From Anaerolinea sp. (GTDB lineage: Bacteria; Chloroflexota; Anaerolineae; Anaerolineales; Villigracilaceae): a stretch of DNA of 15,923 nucleotides. Below the pieces are notes generated by a model. The model had not been told where the DNA came from and made no database searches. It saw nothing but the letters and a program-made list of their open reading frames with translations. This document shows, in pieces, positions 1-7,724 of the stretch (positions are counted from its first letter, which is position 1; each line of letters opens with the position of its first letter). The position numbers and the translations under genes were made by a program. The stretch spans positions 1 through 15,923 of the forward strand of contig DYNS01000020.1 in the NCBI GenBank assembly GCA_020720965.1, read 5' to 3'.

Positions 1-485
1 CCACCTGGACCAACGAACCAACTGCCACTGTGTACGTCTTCCCGACCGCCACCTCGCTCTACACTGCCACCCCCACCCTCACCGCCACCCGCACCCCAAA
101 ACCAACGGGGATGCTCTACAAAGCCGAAATTACCGTGTACGAAAGCACCAAACTCCGCGCCGATTCCAGTTGTGATTCTACTTATGTGGTGGGTCAAACG
201 CTGGATGTGAAGAAGAACCCGGTGCTGGGTCTGCAAATTCGGCTGGGCGGAAGCGTGCCCGGCAAGTCTTTTAACCCTGCACTCACCACCCTCACTGGCA
301 TCGTAACCACTTACGGACCCAGCGGCTTTGAATTTGACCTGCAAATTGCCCCGGTTACCTCCAAAGAAAGCCTTTGGCTGCAACTGTACGACCAGTCTGG
401 TATGCCTCTTTCGGAGCAGGTGTTTCTCACCACCTATGCCGATTGCAAAAAGAATATGATTTATGTGCGCTTTACCCAAAAATAG
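1..485 (+). CDS. 3' end of a secreted protein with Pro/Thr stalk and Chloroflexi-type C-terminal domain
   Basis: The reading frame is open from the left edge of the window (frame starting at base 3), so the gene is cut at its 5' end. A GTG at 30 is not needed as a start. The first ~35 visible residues are a low-complexity Thr/Pro/Ala stalk (for example TATPTLTATRTPKPT), typical of surface or secreted proteins of Anaerolineae. The remaining ~120 residues form a compact beta-rich-looking domain with two cysteines (in SSCDS and YADCKKN) and the signature stretches YGPSGFEFDL and LQLYDQSGMPLSEQV. From memory I associate this kind of domain with C-termini of extracellular Chloroflexota proteins; its function is unknown to me. 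The cysteines could form a disulfide. It ends on TAG at 483-485, four bases before the next promoter, and I see no terminator of its own. Catalytic or binding function cannot be assigned because the N-terminal part is missing. Confidence 0.8.
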   Translation, partial: TWTNEPTATVYVFPTATSLYTATPTLTATRTPKPTGMLYKAEITVYESTKLRADSSCDSTYVVGQTLDVKKNPVLGLQIRLGGSVPGKSFNPALTTLTGIVTTYGPSGFEFDLQIAPVTSKESLWLQLYDQSGMPLSEQVFLTTYADCKKNMIYVRFTQK

Positions 486-488
486 CCG

Positions 489-516
489 TTGACAAATTAC
501 CCCCCGCGCATATAAT
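489..516 (+). promoter_or_regulatory. Sigma-70-type promoter of the T-box/trpB2 unit
   Basis: TTGACA (489-494) and TATAAT (511-516) are both perfect consensus hexamers separated by 16 bp. Transcription would begin near 523, just ahead of the T-box stem I. The -35 box starts three bases after the stop codon of the preceding gene. A consensus promoter fits control by attenuation downstream and not by an activator. Confidence 0.9.
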
Positions 517-522
517 CACGCC

Positions 523-812
523 CAATTAATAAAGCGAAGAGAAGGACGAGTACGCCCCGCACGGCGGCACAGAGAGCAGGCACACGGTGAAAGCCCTGCC
601 CGCACGATGGAGCGGAATGGACCTTTGAGCGCAAGGTGAACGGAAACAAGTAGCCAAGCCGGGGCGCTCCCGTTATAGAGCGAGGGTATTTCCCCTTTCG
701 CAGGGGCGTACCCGGAAATGAGTGAGGCTGTTTTGCTAGGTTTAGGCAGCCTAATTCGGGTGGCACCACGAACCAGCGCGTTCGTCCCGTAGATGGGACG
801 GACGCGTTTTTT
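523..812 (+). ncRNA. T-box riboswitch, tryptophan-specific (tRNA-Trp sensing leader)
   Basis: This leader shows the full T-box layout. Stem I carries the AGTA motif (near 550), an AG-bulge/distal-loop region with GGTGAAAGC, and the specifier context GAA-TGG-ACC, with specifier TGG (Trp) at 618-620. A hairpin at 684-713 (GGGTA..CCCCT/AGGGG..TACCC) fits stem III. The T-box core CGGGTGGCACCACG lies at 757-770. The antiterminator can form from 757-760 with 786-789 and 768-772 with 781-785, leaving the bulge TGGCACC. The bulge UGGC pairs with GCCA, so it expects a tRNA with discriminator G, as tRNA-Trp has in bacteria. Uncharged tRNA-Trp binding should favour the antiterminator and allow transcription of the two downstream genes. 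The 5' end is inferred from the promoter. Confidence 0.95.
777..812 (+). terminator. T-box intrinsic terminator
   Basis: A 12-bp stem (777-788 with 795-806, one G-U pair) with a 6-nt loop is followed by six T residues at 807-812. Its 5' arm (781-788) is the same stretch that forms the antiterminator, so the two structures exclude each other. It would also stop read-through from the gene to the left. Confidence 0.93.
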
Positions 813-834
813 GTTTTAACCCAAAGGAGACACA

Positions 835-984
835 ATGGACGAAGAAACAGAACTGACAGAGCAAATCCCCGCCCAGGAAAGGGTAGCCACTTCCGGGGAG
901 GAAGTTCCCCCCCTGCCCGCCACGCAGATACTGGCAGAAACCCAACGAGACGGGGAAATCCGCAGCCCCGTATTCATCCCCTAA
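835..984 (+). CDS. 49-residue acidic small protein, unknown function
   Basis: ATG at 835 is preceded by AGGAG (825-829) with 5-nt spacing, and the frame closes with TAA at 982-984. The product has 49 residues, starts MDEETELTEQ and ends EIRSPVFIP. It has 11 acidic and 3 basic residues, and no Lys, Cys or Trp. It has no signal peptide or membrane segment. It lies after the T-box terminator and 20 nt before trpB2, so both are controlled by tRNA-Trp charging. The absence of Trp codons argues against a classical attenuation leader peptide. The 11 nt CCAAAGGAGAC around its ribosome binding site are repeated exactly before trpB2 (988-998). It could be a genuine small protein, a TrpB2 partner, or a translational decoy. 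I do not recognise a family; the strong ribosome binding site is the main evidence that it is translated. Confidence 0.6.
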   Translation: MDEETELTEQIPAQERVATSGEEVPPLPATQILAETQRDGEIRSPVFIP

Positions 985-1004
985 AAACCAAAGGAGACCG
1001 AACC

Positions 1005-2372
1005 ATGACAACTGAAACCCGTTTTAACCTGACCCAGGCAGACCTGCCCAAGTTCTGGTACAACATCAACGCCGATAGCCCGGTGAAGCCTGCGCCGGTG
1101 CTGCACCCCGGAACGAAAGAACCCGTAACGCCCGATTTTCTCTCGGTGCTGTTCCCGATGGATTTAATTTTGCAGGAAATTAGCACGGAACGCTACATTG
1201 AAATCCCTGAAGAAGTGCGCGAGATTTACAAACTGTGGCGTCCCACCCCGCTGATTCGGGCGGCGCGGCTGGAAAAAGAGTTGGGAACCCCGGCGCATAT
1301 CTACTTTAAGTATGAGGGGGCTTCGCCGGTCGGGAGTCATAAGTCCAACACCGCCATTCCGCAGGCGTTTTATAACAAAATCGCCGGAACTCATGCCATG
1401 ACGACCGAAACCGGGGCAGGGCAGTGGGGGACGGCGCTTGCGATGGCTTGCAATTATTTTGACCTGGATTTGGAAGTGTACATGGTGAAGGTTTCTTACG
1501 GGCAGAAGCCTTACCGCCGTATCTTTATGGAAACGTTTGGCGCACAGGTGTTTGCCAGCCCCACCGACCGCACGCAGTATGGGCGTTCTTTGCTGGCAGA
1601 AAACCCGGAAAACCCCGGCTCTTTGGGAATTGCGATTTCGGAGGCGGTGGAGGTTGCCGCGCTCTCGGAGGGGAAGAAGAAGTATGGGTTGGGTTCGGTG
1701 CTGCACCATGTTCTTCTGCACCAGAGCGTAATTGGCGAGGAATCGCTAAAGCAGATGGATATGGCAGGCGAATACCCGGATGTGGTTATTGGTTGCGTGG
1801 GCGGAGGCTCCAACTTTGCCGGAATCGCCTTCCCCTTCCTGCGCGAGAATCTCAAAAACGGGCAGCGCACCCGCCTTTTGGCGGTGGAGCCGACTGCTAC
1901 GCCCTCGCTGACGAAGGGCGTTTACACCTTCGATTATGGCGATACTGCCCAAATGGCGCCGATTGTGAAGATGCACACTCTGGGGCATACGTTTATGCCG
2001 CCTGGCATTCATGCGGGCGGGTTGCGGTATCACGGCATGGCTCCCACCCTTTCGGCGTTGTATGATGCCGGTTTGGTGGAGGCGGTTGCGGTGAAGCAAA
2101 AGGCGACTTTTGAAGCGGCTGTGCAGTTTACCAAAGCCGAGGGTTTTATCCCCGCGCCGGAAAGCGCTCACGCCATCCGCGCCGCTATTGACGAGGCGCT
2201 GGATGCCAAAGCTAAAGGCGAAAAACGCGTGATTCTCTTCAATCTCTCTGGACATGGGCATTTTGATATGGTGTCTTACGAGCGGTATCTGCACGAGGGG
2301 CTGGAAGATTACGAGTACCCCGCCGAGGCAGTGCAAGACGCGATGAAAGACCTGCCGCAGGTGTCTTTGTAG
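1005..2372 (+). CDS. trpB: TrpB2-type tryptophan synthase beta chain (PLP enzyme)
   Basis: A 455-residue fold-type II PLP enzyme that joins indole and serine to give tryptophan in the cytoplasm. The PLP lysine is K113 in GSHKSNTA, the catalytic glutamate is E135 in ETGAGQWG (residues 135-142), the cofactor phosphate loop is GGGSN (266-270), and the C-terminal SGHGHFD is at 415-421. The long N-terminal extension before the WRPTPL motif (78-83) and GQWG in place of GQHG place it in the TrpB2 (TrpB-like, TM1539) group and not the TrpA-partnered TrpB1 group. The length is usual for TrpB2. The start is supported by AGGAGA at 992-997, 7 nt upstream. No trpA or other trp gene is visible, so TrpA-independent work such as indole salvage is plausible, but TrpB2 roles are debated. 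The tryptophan T-box upstream independently supports a tryptophan role. Confidence 0.95.
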   Translation: MTTETRFNLTQADLPKFWYNINADSPVKPAPVLHPGTKEPVTPDFLSVLFPMDLILQEISTERYIEIPEEVREIYKLWRPTPLIRAARLEKELGTPAHIYFKYEGASPVGSHKSNTAIPQAFYNKIAGTHAMTTETGAGQWGTALAMACNYFDLDLEVYMVKVSYGQKPYRRIFMETFGAQVFASPTDRTQYGRSLLAENPENPGSLGIAISEAVEVAALSEGKKKYGLGSVLHHVLLHQSVIGEESLKQMDMAGEYPDVVIGCVGGGSNFAGIAFPFLRENLKNGQRTRLLAVEPTATPSLTKGVYTFDYGDTAQMAPIVKMHTLGHTFMPPGIHAGGLRYHGMAPTLSALYDAGLVEAVAVKQKATFEAAVQFTKAEGFIPAPESAHAIRAAIDEALDAKAKGEKRVILFNLSGHGHFDMVSYERYLHEGLEDYEYPAEAVQDAMKDLPQVSL

Positions 2373-2378
2373 GGTTAT

Positions 2379-2419
2379 AAAAAAGCCCATCTTTCACAGT
2401 GTGAAAGATGGGCTTTTTT
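2379..2419. terminator. Bidirectional intrinsic terminator between trpB2 and the FIST gene
   Basis: A perfect 14-bp stem (2384-2397 with 2401-2414) with a 3-nt loop is flanked by six A on the left and a T run (2414-2419) on the right. It therefore has a U tract on either strand. It lies between two converging stop codons (2372 and 2432) and should end both transcripts. Confidence 0.92.
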
Positions 2420-2431
2420 ACGGGTTGGGGT

Positions 2432-3601
2432 TTATTCCCGCTCCGCAAACAGGATGACGACAACATGCTGATTCAAAAAGCGCGGGTGCGCCTCGCCGGG
2501 TTGGGCGGGCACAATTTGCCCCAGAGTGTAGCCACCTGCCAGGGGGACATCCTCGCCGATGACGTTTTGGATGGCGCGTATCTGGTCGTCTATACGGGAT
2601 TGCATGAGCAGGTGCCAGCCAATATCCATCAGCACGAGGGCAAAGGCGGGGCGGGTTTTGCCGAGGGGAAGCATGGCTTGTTGAGCGGCTTGTTGAGCAG
2701 CTCGCTCGCAGTCTGAGGGGCTGCCAATCATCAGGTAGGCATCACTGCCGTCCCGCAGGACGGAGTTCAACCGAAAGCTGCCGTCTGCTTCCACCCGTAG
2801 CGGGGCGCGGATGAGCAAGTCGGTTGTGCCTTCCTGCTCGAAGCCGAGGGGGTAGATGCGGGTTGTGTAGTTTAGGGGAGGGAATGCCCACTGCCGGGCA
2901 GGTTTGCCAAAGAGTTGAGAGTAGGTTTCGGAGGCGGGGTGTCCATCCAGGGTGCGGAGCCAGAATCCGCGTGAGCGTGTGACCCGGAAGCGGTTGCCGA
3001 CTGGTTTCCAGCCGTGACCATGCCCAATCCCAATCTTGATGTTGCCCCGCAAAAATGCGGCGCTCATTGCCCCGCCGCCAGATTGCAAGCCCGCAATTTG
3101 AAAGCCGTTTGCGCTTTGCAAATCTGCGCTGGATAGCCCGCCAACCAGGGGCAGGTGAGCTGGCAGAGCAGCGCAGAATTCGTCTGCGTTGCCGTTGAGT
3201 CCATCGCCAAAGACGAGGATGGCATCTGCCGGGCGTTGTTCGTAGCCGAGCAGCTGCACAATGCGGGCTGCCATTTCTGCGCTTGCCTGGCTATAGGCGG
3301 CGAACCAGTGCGTTTCGGCACGGAAGTTCTCGCCGGAAAAGAGGATGACGATGACGGATTGGTAGCGTGAGCCTTGCGCCGTAATCCCGGCATAAGAACT
3401 GAACCCGACAATGGGGACGTTGAGGAGCAGGCTGCTGACCCCGGTAAGGACCTGGTGCGGGTCGTGCCGGTGCGGGGCTACGACAATTGCCAGGGCAGGG
3501 GCAGCGCTGCCCAATTGGTTAAGGGCGTGGTGCGCGGCTTGCAAGCCGGCTTCGCGTGCATCCAGCGCTTGGGCTTGTCCTACGGCGGCGATAAAGGTCA
3601 T
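2432..3601 (-). CDS. FIST N/FIST C domain sensory protein
   Basis: A 389-residue cytoplasmic protein made of a FIST N domain (about 35-195) and a FIST C domain (about 225-370). Typical FIST marks are PIVGFSSYAGI (63-73, equivalent of the family's GCSTAGEI), VFGDGLNGN (130-138), PLVGGLSSAD (151-160) and the C-terminal GGYTLGQIVP (356-365). FIST domains are predicted ligand sensors, possibly for amino acids, usually fused to kinases or chemotaxis-type proteins. Here the domain is alone, with no kinase, TM or output part. The ATG is preceded by a good ribosome binding site (GGGAGA, about 6 nt away) and lies 14 nt after the stop of the large histidine kinase, as last gene of the operon. I infer that it works as a separate sensory partner of that kinase. 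It ends 17 nt before the shared terminator. Confidence 0.9.
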   Translation of the reverse strand: MTFIAAVGQAQALDAREAGLQAAHHALNQLGSAAPALAIVVAPHRHDPHQVLTGVSSLLLNVPIVGFSSYAGITAQGSRYQSVIVILFSGENFRAETHWFAAYSQASAEMAARIVQLLGYEQRPADAILVFGDGLNGNADEFCAALPAHLPLVGGLSSADLQSANGFQIAGLQSGGGAMSAAFLRGNIKIGIGHGHGWKPVGNRFRVTRSRGFWLRTLDGHPASETYSQLFGKPARQWAFPPLNYTTRIYPLGFEQEGTTDLLIRAPLRVEADGSFRLNSVLRDGSDAYLMIGSPSDCERAAQQAAQQAMLPLGKTRPAFALVLMDIGWHLLMQSRIDDQIRAIQNVIGEDVPLAGGYTLGQIVPAQPGEAHPRFLNQHVVVILFAERE

Positions 3602-3615
3602 GGCTGTCTCCCTGG

Positions 3616-6600
3616 TTAGTTCTCAGAAACCGGAACAGTGAAGTGAAAGGTTGTTCCCTGGCGGAACTCGCTCTCGAACCAAATTTTGCCGCCCTGCATT
3701 TCTATCAGGTTCTTGGTGATGTTGAGACCCAAGCCTGTGCCGGGGGATTTTCGCGCCTGGTCATCCTCGGAGCGGAAGAATTTTTGGAAGATTTTTTTCT
3801 GGTCTTCGGGGGTCATGCCAATGCCGTTGTCCTTGACGTAGATATGCACGACTTCGGCGGCGCCCTGCGGGTCCCATTCGTTGGCGGCGCGGCGGGCGCT
3901 GACGATGAGATGCCCGCCCTCGTTGGTGTATTTGTGCGAGTTGCTAACCAGGTTTACCAAAATTTGCTCAATGCGGGTGCGGTCTGCCCAAATTCTGGGC
4001 AGGTTCTCGTCCGCTTCCACTGCAATGGTTTGCTTTTTCTCTTCAATTTGCTTGCGGGTAGAGCGGATGACGTTTTCTATCACTTCTTCCACGTCCACCG
4101 CTTTGTATTCCAGGCGCAAACGACCGGCTTCAATTTTGGAATTGTCGTTCAGGTCTTCCACAATCGTCTTCATGCGCTCGATGTTGGCTCGGATGGTGCT
4201 GAGGGCGTTGGACTGCATATCGGTAATTTGCCCCACTGCGCCAACCGCCAGCAGCTCTGCCCAACCTTTGATGGATGTCATGGGATTTTTCAACTCGTGC
4301 GCCACGAAAGAGACAAATTCGCTCTTGGCAATGTTGGCTTGCTGCACCTCCGCATACAGTTGGGCGTTGGAGATGGCAATGGCGGCATGGTCGGAGAGGC
4401 GGATGAGGAAGGTTTCGGCTTCGTCCACAAAGGCATCCACCCGGATACTTTCCAACAAAAACAAGCCAATGGTTTTTCCCTCGCGGCGGATGGGGATAAC
4501 CATCTGACTATGACCATCGCTCAGGAAGATTCGCGCCGGGTTGGGAACATCAAACGCCACACGCTGCGGGTTGCCGGTTTCCAGCGCTTCCCGCACCGAA
4601 AGGTGCTGGAGGGGCATGTAGTCTTCCATAAAACTTTTTACTTCTTCGGCGTAGCCCTGGTCTGCCAGTACTCGAATCCCTTTCTCCTCCACAAAGCCAA
4701 TTAACCCAGCATCGGCATGGGATTGGCGCATTGCCCATTCCAGGGTGATACGCATGGCGCGGTTCACTTCCAGGCTGGCGTTCAGTTCCCGGTCAATGCG
4801 CTGCATGACAGAGAGTTCTTCCACACGGGCGGTAAGTTCCTGGTCTGTAAGGGTGTAGAGGCGGGCGTTCTCAAAGGCGACTGCCGCCTGCCCAGCAAAG
4901 GCAGCGAGCAAGTTTTGGTCTTCTTCTGCAAAGGGGTTGCCATCTTTTTTGTTGATGATTTCGATAACGCCCACAACCCGGTCTTTTACTTCCATAGGCA
5001 CTGCCAAAATGGCGCGGGTGACAAAGCCAGTTTGCTTATCCGGGGTGGGGTTCCAAGTTGTGGTGGCTGCCACGTCATTGATGATGACCGGGGCGCGGTT
5101 GGTAACGGCTTTGCCAACAAACCCGGTGCCGGGGGGCAAGCGTTGCCCAGCCAGGTTTTGCGCCACAGGTCCAACCGTCACCTGAAAGATGAGTTCATCG
5201 GTTTGTTCGTCCACCAAAAACAGGCTGCCTGCCTCAGCGTTGAGAATGGTGACGGCGTTTTCCAAAATATTTTTCAGCAGGGGTTGAATTTCCAGGGTGG
5301 ATGTGAGTTGGCGGGTGATGACGTTGAGGATGGAAAGCTGCTGGGCGCGGCGCTCGGTCTCTTGCAGCAGGCGAGATTTGACAATGGCGCCTGCCGCTTG
5401 GTCGGCAATGGCTTGCAGGATTTCCATCTGTCCTTCGGTGTAGGAGATGGCTGGGTCGCGGGAGGCAATGCTCAACGCGCCAATCGTCTCGGAACCAGCG
5501 TTGAGCGGCACCGCCATAAAGGAGTAGAGTCCCTTTTCTGGCGGGGTAACGCCCAAGACCTGGCATTGGCTGTAATAATCCGGGGTAAGGAGGGCGCGGC
5601 GGGAGAGGATGACTTCCTGTTCCAGGGAGGTTTTTCTTTCCAGGGGATGATTTTCTTTGGCGTGAATGCGCTCGTCTTCTTCCAAACAAAAGGCGTGGTA
5701 AAAGTACCGCCCGGTTTTGTTATGCAGGGTAAGGTGAAAATCGCTCCCGAAGATGATTTGAGTCGCCTGGGCGTAGATGAGTTCCAGGATGTTATCAAAG
5801 TCCAGGGTGATGTTAATGCCCTGAGCCACGCGGGAGAGGGCGTTCATTTCGCTCACCCGCCTTTCCATGTTGGTCAGCACCTGGGTTCTTTCCAACGCCA
5901 CAGCGGATTGCCCCGCCAGGGCTTCGAGGAAGGCGATGTCGTGGTTGGCATAGCCCTCGCCAGAAAGCCGCTCGCCGAGGGCTATCCATCCGACCAGGCG
6001 GTCCCGCCCCGGCATGGGGATGAACAGTTGCGCCCCCAACAGGGCAAGCCGCCCCCGTTCCGCGAGGATGTTCTCTGGCAGGCGGGTTTCGTCTGCAAAG
6101 ATGGGGAGCATTTCGTGGCGCAGGGCAACCAAAAGCGGGCTGCCGGGGGAAAAGCGCACATCGCTGGTGGGTTGCCCGGTTTCGTCCGGGGTGGCAATGT
6201 ACTGGTCGAGCAGGGTATCGTAAATGTAGATGTGCAGATGCCCCGGCAAAAGGCTGACGGTGATTTGTTCGCGCAAAATGCGGAGGATGTCCGTCAGGGC
6301 AACAGCGCTGGTCAGCTCGCGGGTAAAGGCTTTCAACCGCTCCTGATGAGCGCGTTCCCCGCGAAAGAAGAGCGAGTCAATCATCTCTTGCAGGCGGGCA
6401 CGGACGGGGTTAAGCAGGAAGGTGGTGAAGAAAACCATCAGCGCAATCAGCGCCGGGTTGTTGGGCGCAACGGGCGTGCCTTCCATGCCAAAGTTGGAGA
6501 AGATGATGCTTAGCCCAATGGCAATTAGCACATAGCCGCCCAGGGCAAACAGACTTAGGGCAGCGTACAACACCCCTCGCCCCGCCAGGTAATCCGTCCG

Positions 6601-7707
6601 CAGAAGGCGATAACGTAAAACGGTGTAACCGGTGGAAAGCGGGAAGATGACCAGGGGCAGCAGCCCCAGGTAAGTATTGAAGTTCATAAATGTCCCCGGG
6701 GTCTGAAAAAGCCAAACGCTGATGGGCGCAAAGGCAAACAGCGTGCCGAGGAGGATGATGCGGGCTTGCAAGCGCACAACCGGGGAGGGGGATTTCCAAA
6801 CCCGGTACACGATGGTGGCGACAAAGAAAAGAATCGCAATTCCGGCAAAGATGTAGTTCAGCCGCCACATCGAAGCGTATAGTAGGGGGAACTCAAAGTT
6901 AAAGAGCCAGGGGAACTGCACAAACATCAACCCCAGACCCAGGAAATATCCCAACCAGCGCAGGTAAGGGTAACGCACCACAATGCGGGCTTCTTGCGGA
7001 AAAACAAGCCCAAAGTGGATAAAACTAGCCCCTGCCATAGAAACCGCTCCCACCCATATCGGGGTCAGGTAATGGGTTGTGTACAGGTCAAACAAACCGG
7101 CGGCAACAATGGCAAGCGAGCTGGAGAAGATGGAAAAAGCCCGTCCGGCAGTCTCGCTACGGCGCATTCCAAAAATCCAAAAACTGACGGCGAAATACAC
7201 AACCGCAATCAGGTAAGGCATGTAAAAATATTGCAATTGGTCGCCTGCCGGCATTTTCTCCAAAACAATATCGTAAGTAAACGCTTGCCCAAAAGTAGCG
7301 TCCCTCTCATCCAGGTTCCGAAAAGTGACGCGCACCGTCTCGCCAGGGAATCGCCCCACCAAAAAGCGCTCCATATCCCCAAAATTACGAGGCGCAACCC
7401 TCAGCGCCGGGTTCGAGTCCTCGCCCAACAAGGCAAGTTCCACCATTTGGTAGCCAAAACCGGTTTGAGGGTCTATTCCATCTAAAGCCTGGTAAATTTG
7501 CCAGGCTTGCGAGGAGGAAGAAACCGGACCAACCCCATTAGAAACCAGGGTATGCTCCACAAAAACGCCCAAAAAAGGAAGCCGAAAGAAGCCAAACGCC
7601 AACAAAGGCGCTGCAACCAACACAACAAGGGTCAGCAATTGATACGTCAACACCAACCCTTGTGCAATTCGGTTTGTTTTTTGCATAAAACCGAGGTCTT
7701 TTTTCAT
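3616..7707 (-). CDS. Large membrane histidine kinase: PDZ-like region, polytopic sensor, four GAF-like domains, HisKA, HATPase
   Basis: 1363 residues. Order: TM1 about 17-40; a ~110-residue external region (about 50-160) that may be a degenerate PDZ; a polytopic block of about 8-9 helices (162-433) ending in LNPVRARLQEMIDSLFF, a junction common in PDZ/7TM kinases; four GAF-like domains (about 458-608, 625-785, 795-950, 965-1120); HisKA with phospho-accepting H1137 in HELKNPMTS; and HATPase with N box (SNSHKY, near 1256), G1 DNGIGM (1293-1298) and G2 GTGLGL (1323-1328). All kinase motifs are intact. It should autophosphorylate at the membrane in response to intramembrane or cytoplasmic small-molecule signals. 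The start has GGAGA about 10 nt upstream; Met8 has no such site. It lies 17 nt after gyrB and 14 nt before the FIST gene, and no response regulator is encoded with it. GAF ligands cannot be read from sequence. The first and fourth GAF assignments are weaker than the middle two. Confidence 0.93.
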   Translation of the reverse strand: MKKDLGFMQKTNRIAQGLVLTYQLLTLVVLVAAPLLAFGFFRLPFLGVFVEHTLVSNGVGPVSSSSQAWQIYQALDGIDPQTGFGYQMVELALLGEDSNPALRVAPRNFGDMERFLVGRFPGETVRVTFRNLDERDATFGQAFTYDIVLEKMPAGDQLQYFYMPYLIAVVYFAVSFWIFGMRRSETAGRAFSIFSSSLAIVAAGLFDLYTTHYLTPIWVGAVSMAGASFIHFGLVFPQEARIVVRYPYLRWLGYFLGLGLMFVQFPWLFNFEFPLLYASMWRLNYIFAGIAILFFVATIVYRVWKSPSPVVRLQARIILLGTLFAFAPISVWLFQTPGTFMNFNTYLGLLPLVIFPLSTGYTVLRYRLLRTDYLAGRGVLYAALSLFALGGYVLIAIGLSIIFSNFGMEGTPVAPNNPALIALMVFFTTFLLNPVRARLQEMIDSLFFRGERAHQERLKAFTRELTSAVALTDILRILREQITVSLLPGHLHIYIYDTLLDQYIATPDETGQPTSDVRFSPGSPLLVALRHEMLPIFADETRLPENILAERGRLALLGAQLFIPMPGRDRLVGWIALGERLSGEGYANHDIAFLEALAGQSAVALERTQVLTNMERRVSEMNALSRVAQGINITLDFDNILELIYAQATQIIFGSDFHLTLHNKTGRYFYHAFCLEEDERIHAKENHPLERKTSLEQEVILSRRALLTPDYYSQCQVLGVTPPEKGLYSFMAVPLNAGSETIGALSIASRDPAISYTEGQMEILQAIADQAAGAIVKSRLLQETERRAQQLSILNVITRQLTSTLEIQPLLKNILENAVTILNAEAGSLFLVDEQTDELIFQVTVGPVAQNLAGQRLPPGTGFVGKAVTNRAPVIINDVAATTTWNPTPDKQTGFVTRAILAVPMEVKDRVVGVIEIINKKDGNPFAEEDQNLLAAFAGQAAVAFENARLYTLTDQELTARVEELSVMQRIDRELNASLEVNRAMRITLEWAMRQSHADAGLIGFVEEKGIRVLADQGYAEEVKSFMEDYMPLQHLSVREALETGNPQRVAFDVPNPARIFLSDGHSQMVIPIRREGKTIGLFLLESIRVDAFVDEAETFLIRLSDHAAIAISNAQLYAEVQQANIAKSEFVSFVAHELKNPMTSIKGWAELLAVGAVGQITDMQSNALSTIRANIERMKTIVEDLNDNSKIEAGRLRLEYKAVDVEEVIENVIRSTRKQIEEKKQTIAVEADENLPRIWADRTRIEQILVNLVSNSHKYTNEGGHLIVSARRAANEWDPQGAAEVVHIYVKDNGIGMTPEDQKKIFQKFFRSEDDQARKSPGTGLGLNITKNLIEMQGGKIWFESEFRQGTTFHFTVPVSEN

Positions 7708-7724
7708 GGCTTCTTCTCCGCTGG

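Noticed and set aside
618..620. Reading the T-box specifier as GGA (Gly) or ATG (Met) in a shifted frame
   Set aside because: The conserved context GAA-NNN-ACC fixes the triplet as TGG, the UGGC bulge fits tRNA-Trp, and the gene controlled is a tryptophan synthase.
497..1186. Minus-strand open frames across the T-box leader and the start of trpB2
   Set aside because: They run antisense to a fully supported riboswitch and enzyme, have no ribosome binding site, and read as arginine/glycine-rich shadow protein.
4717..6513. A 598-codon plus-strand frame, and others such as 3643-4704, antisense to the histidine kinase
   Set aside because: The opposite strand encodes an intact kinase with all motifs. 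The antisense product has no recognisable domain and its openness follows from codon bias in GC-rich DNA.
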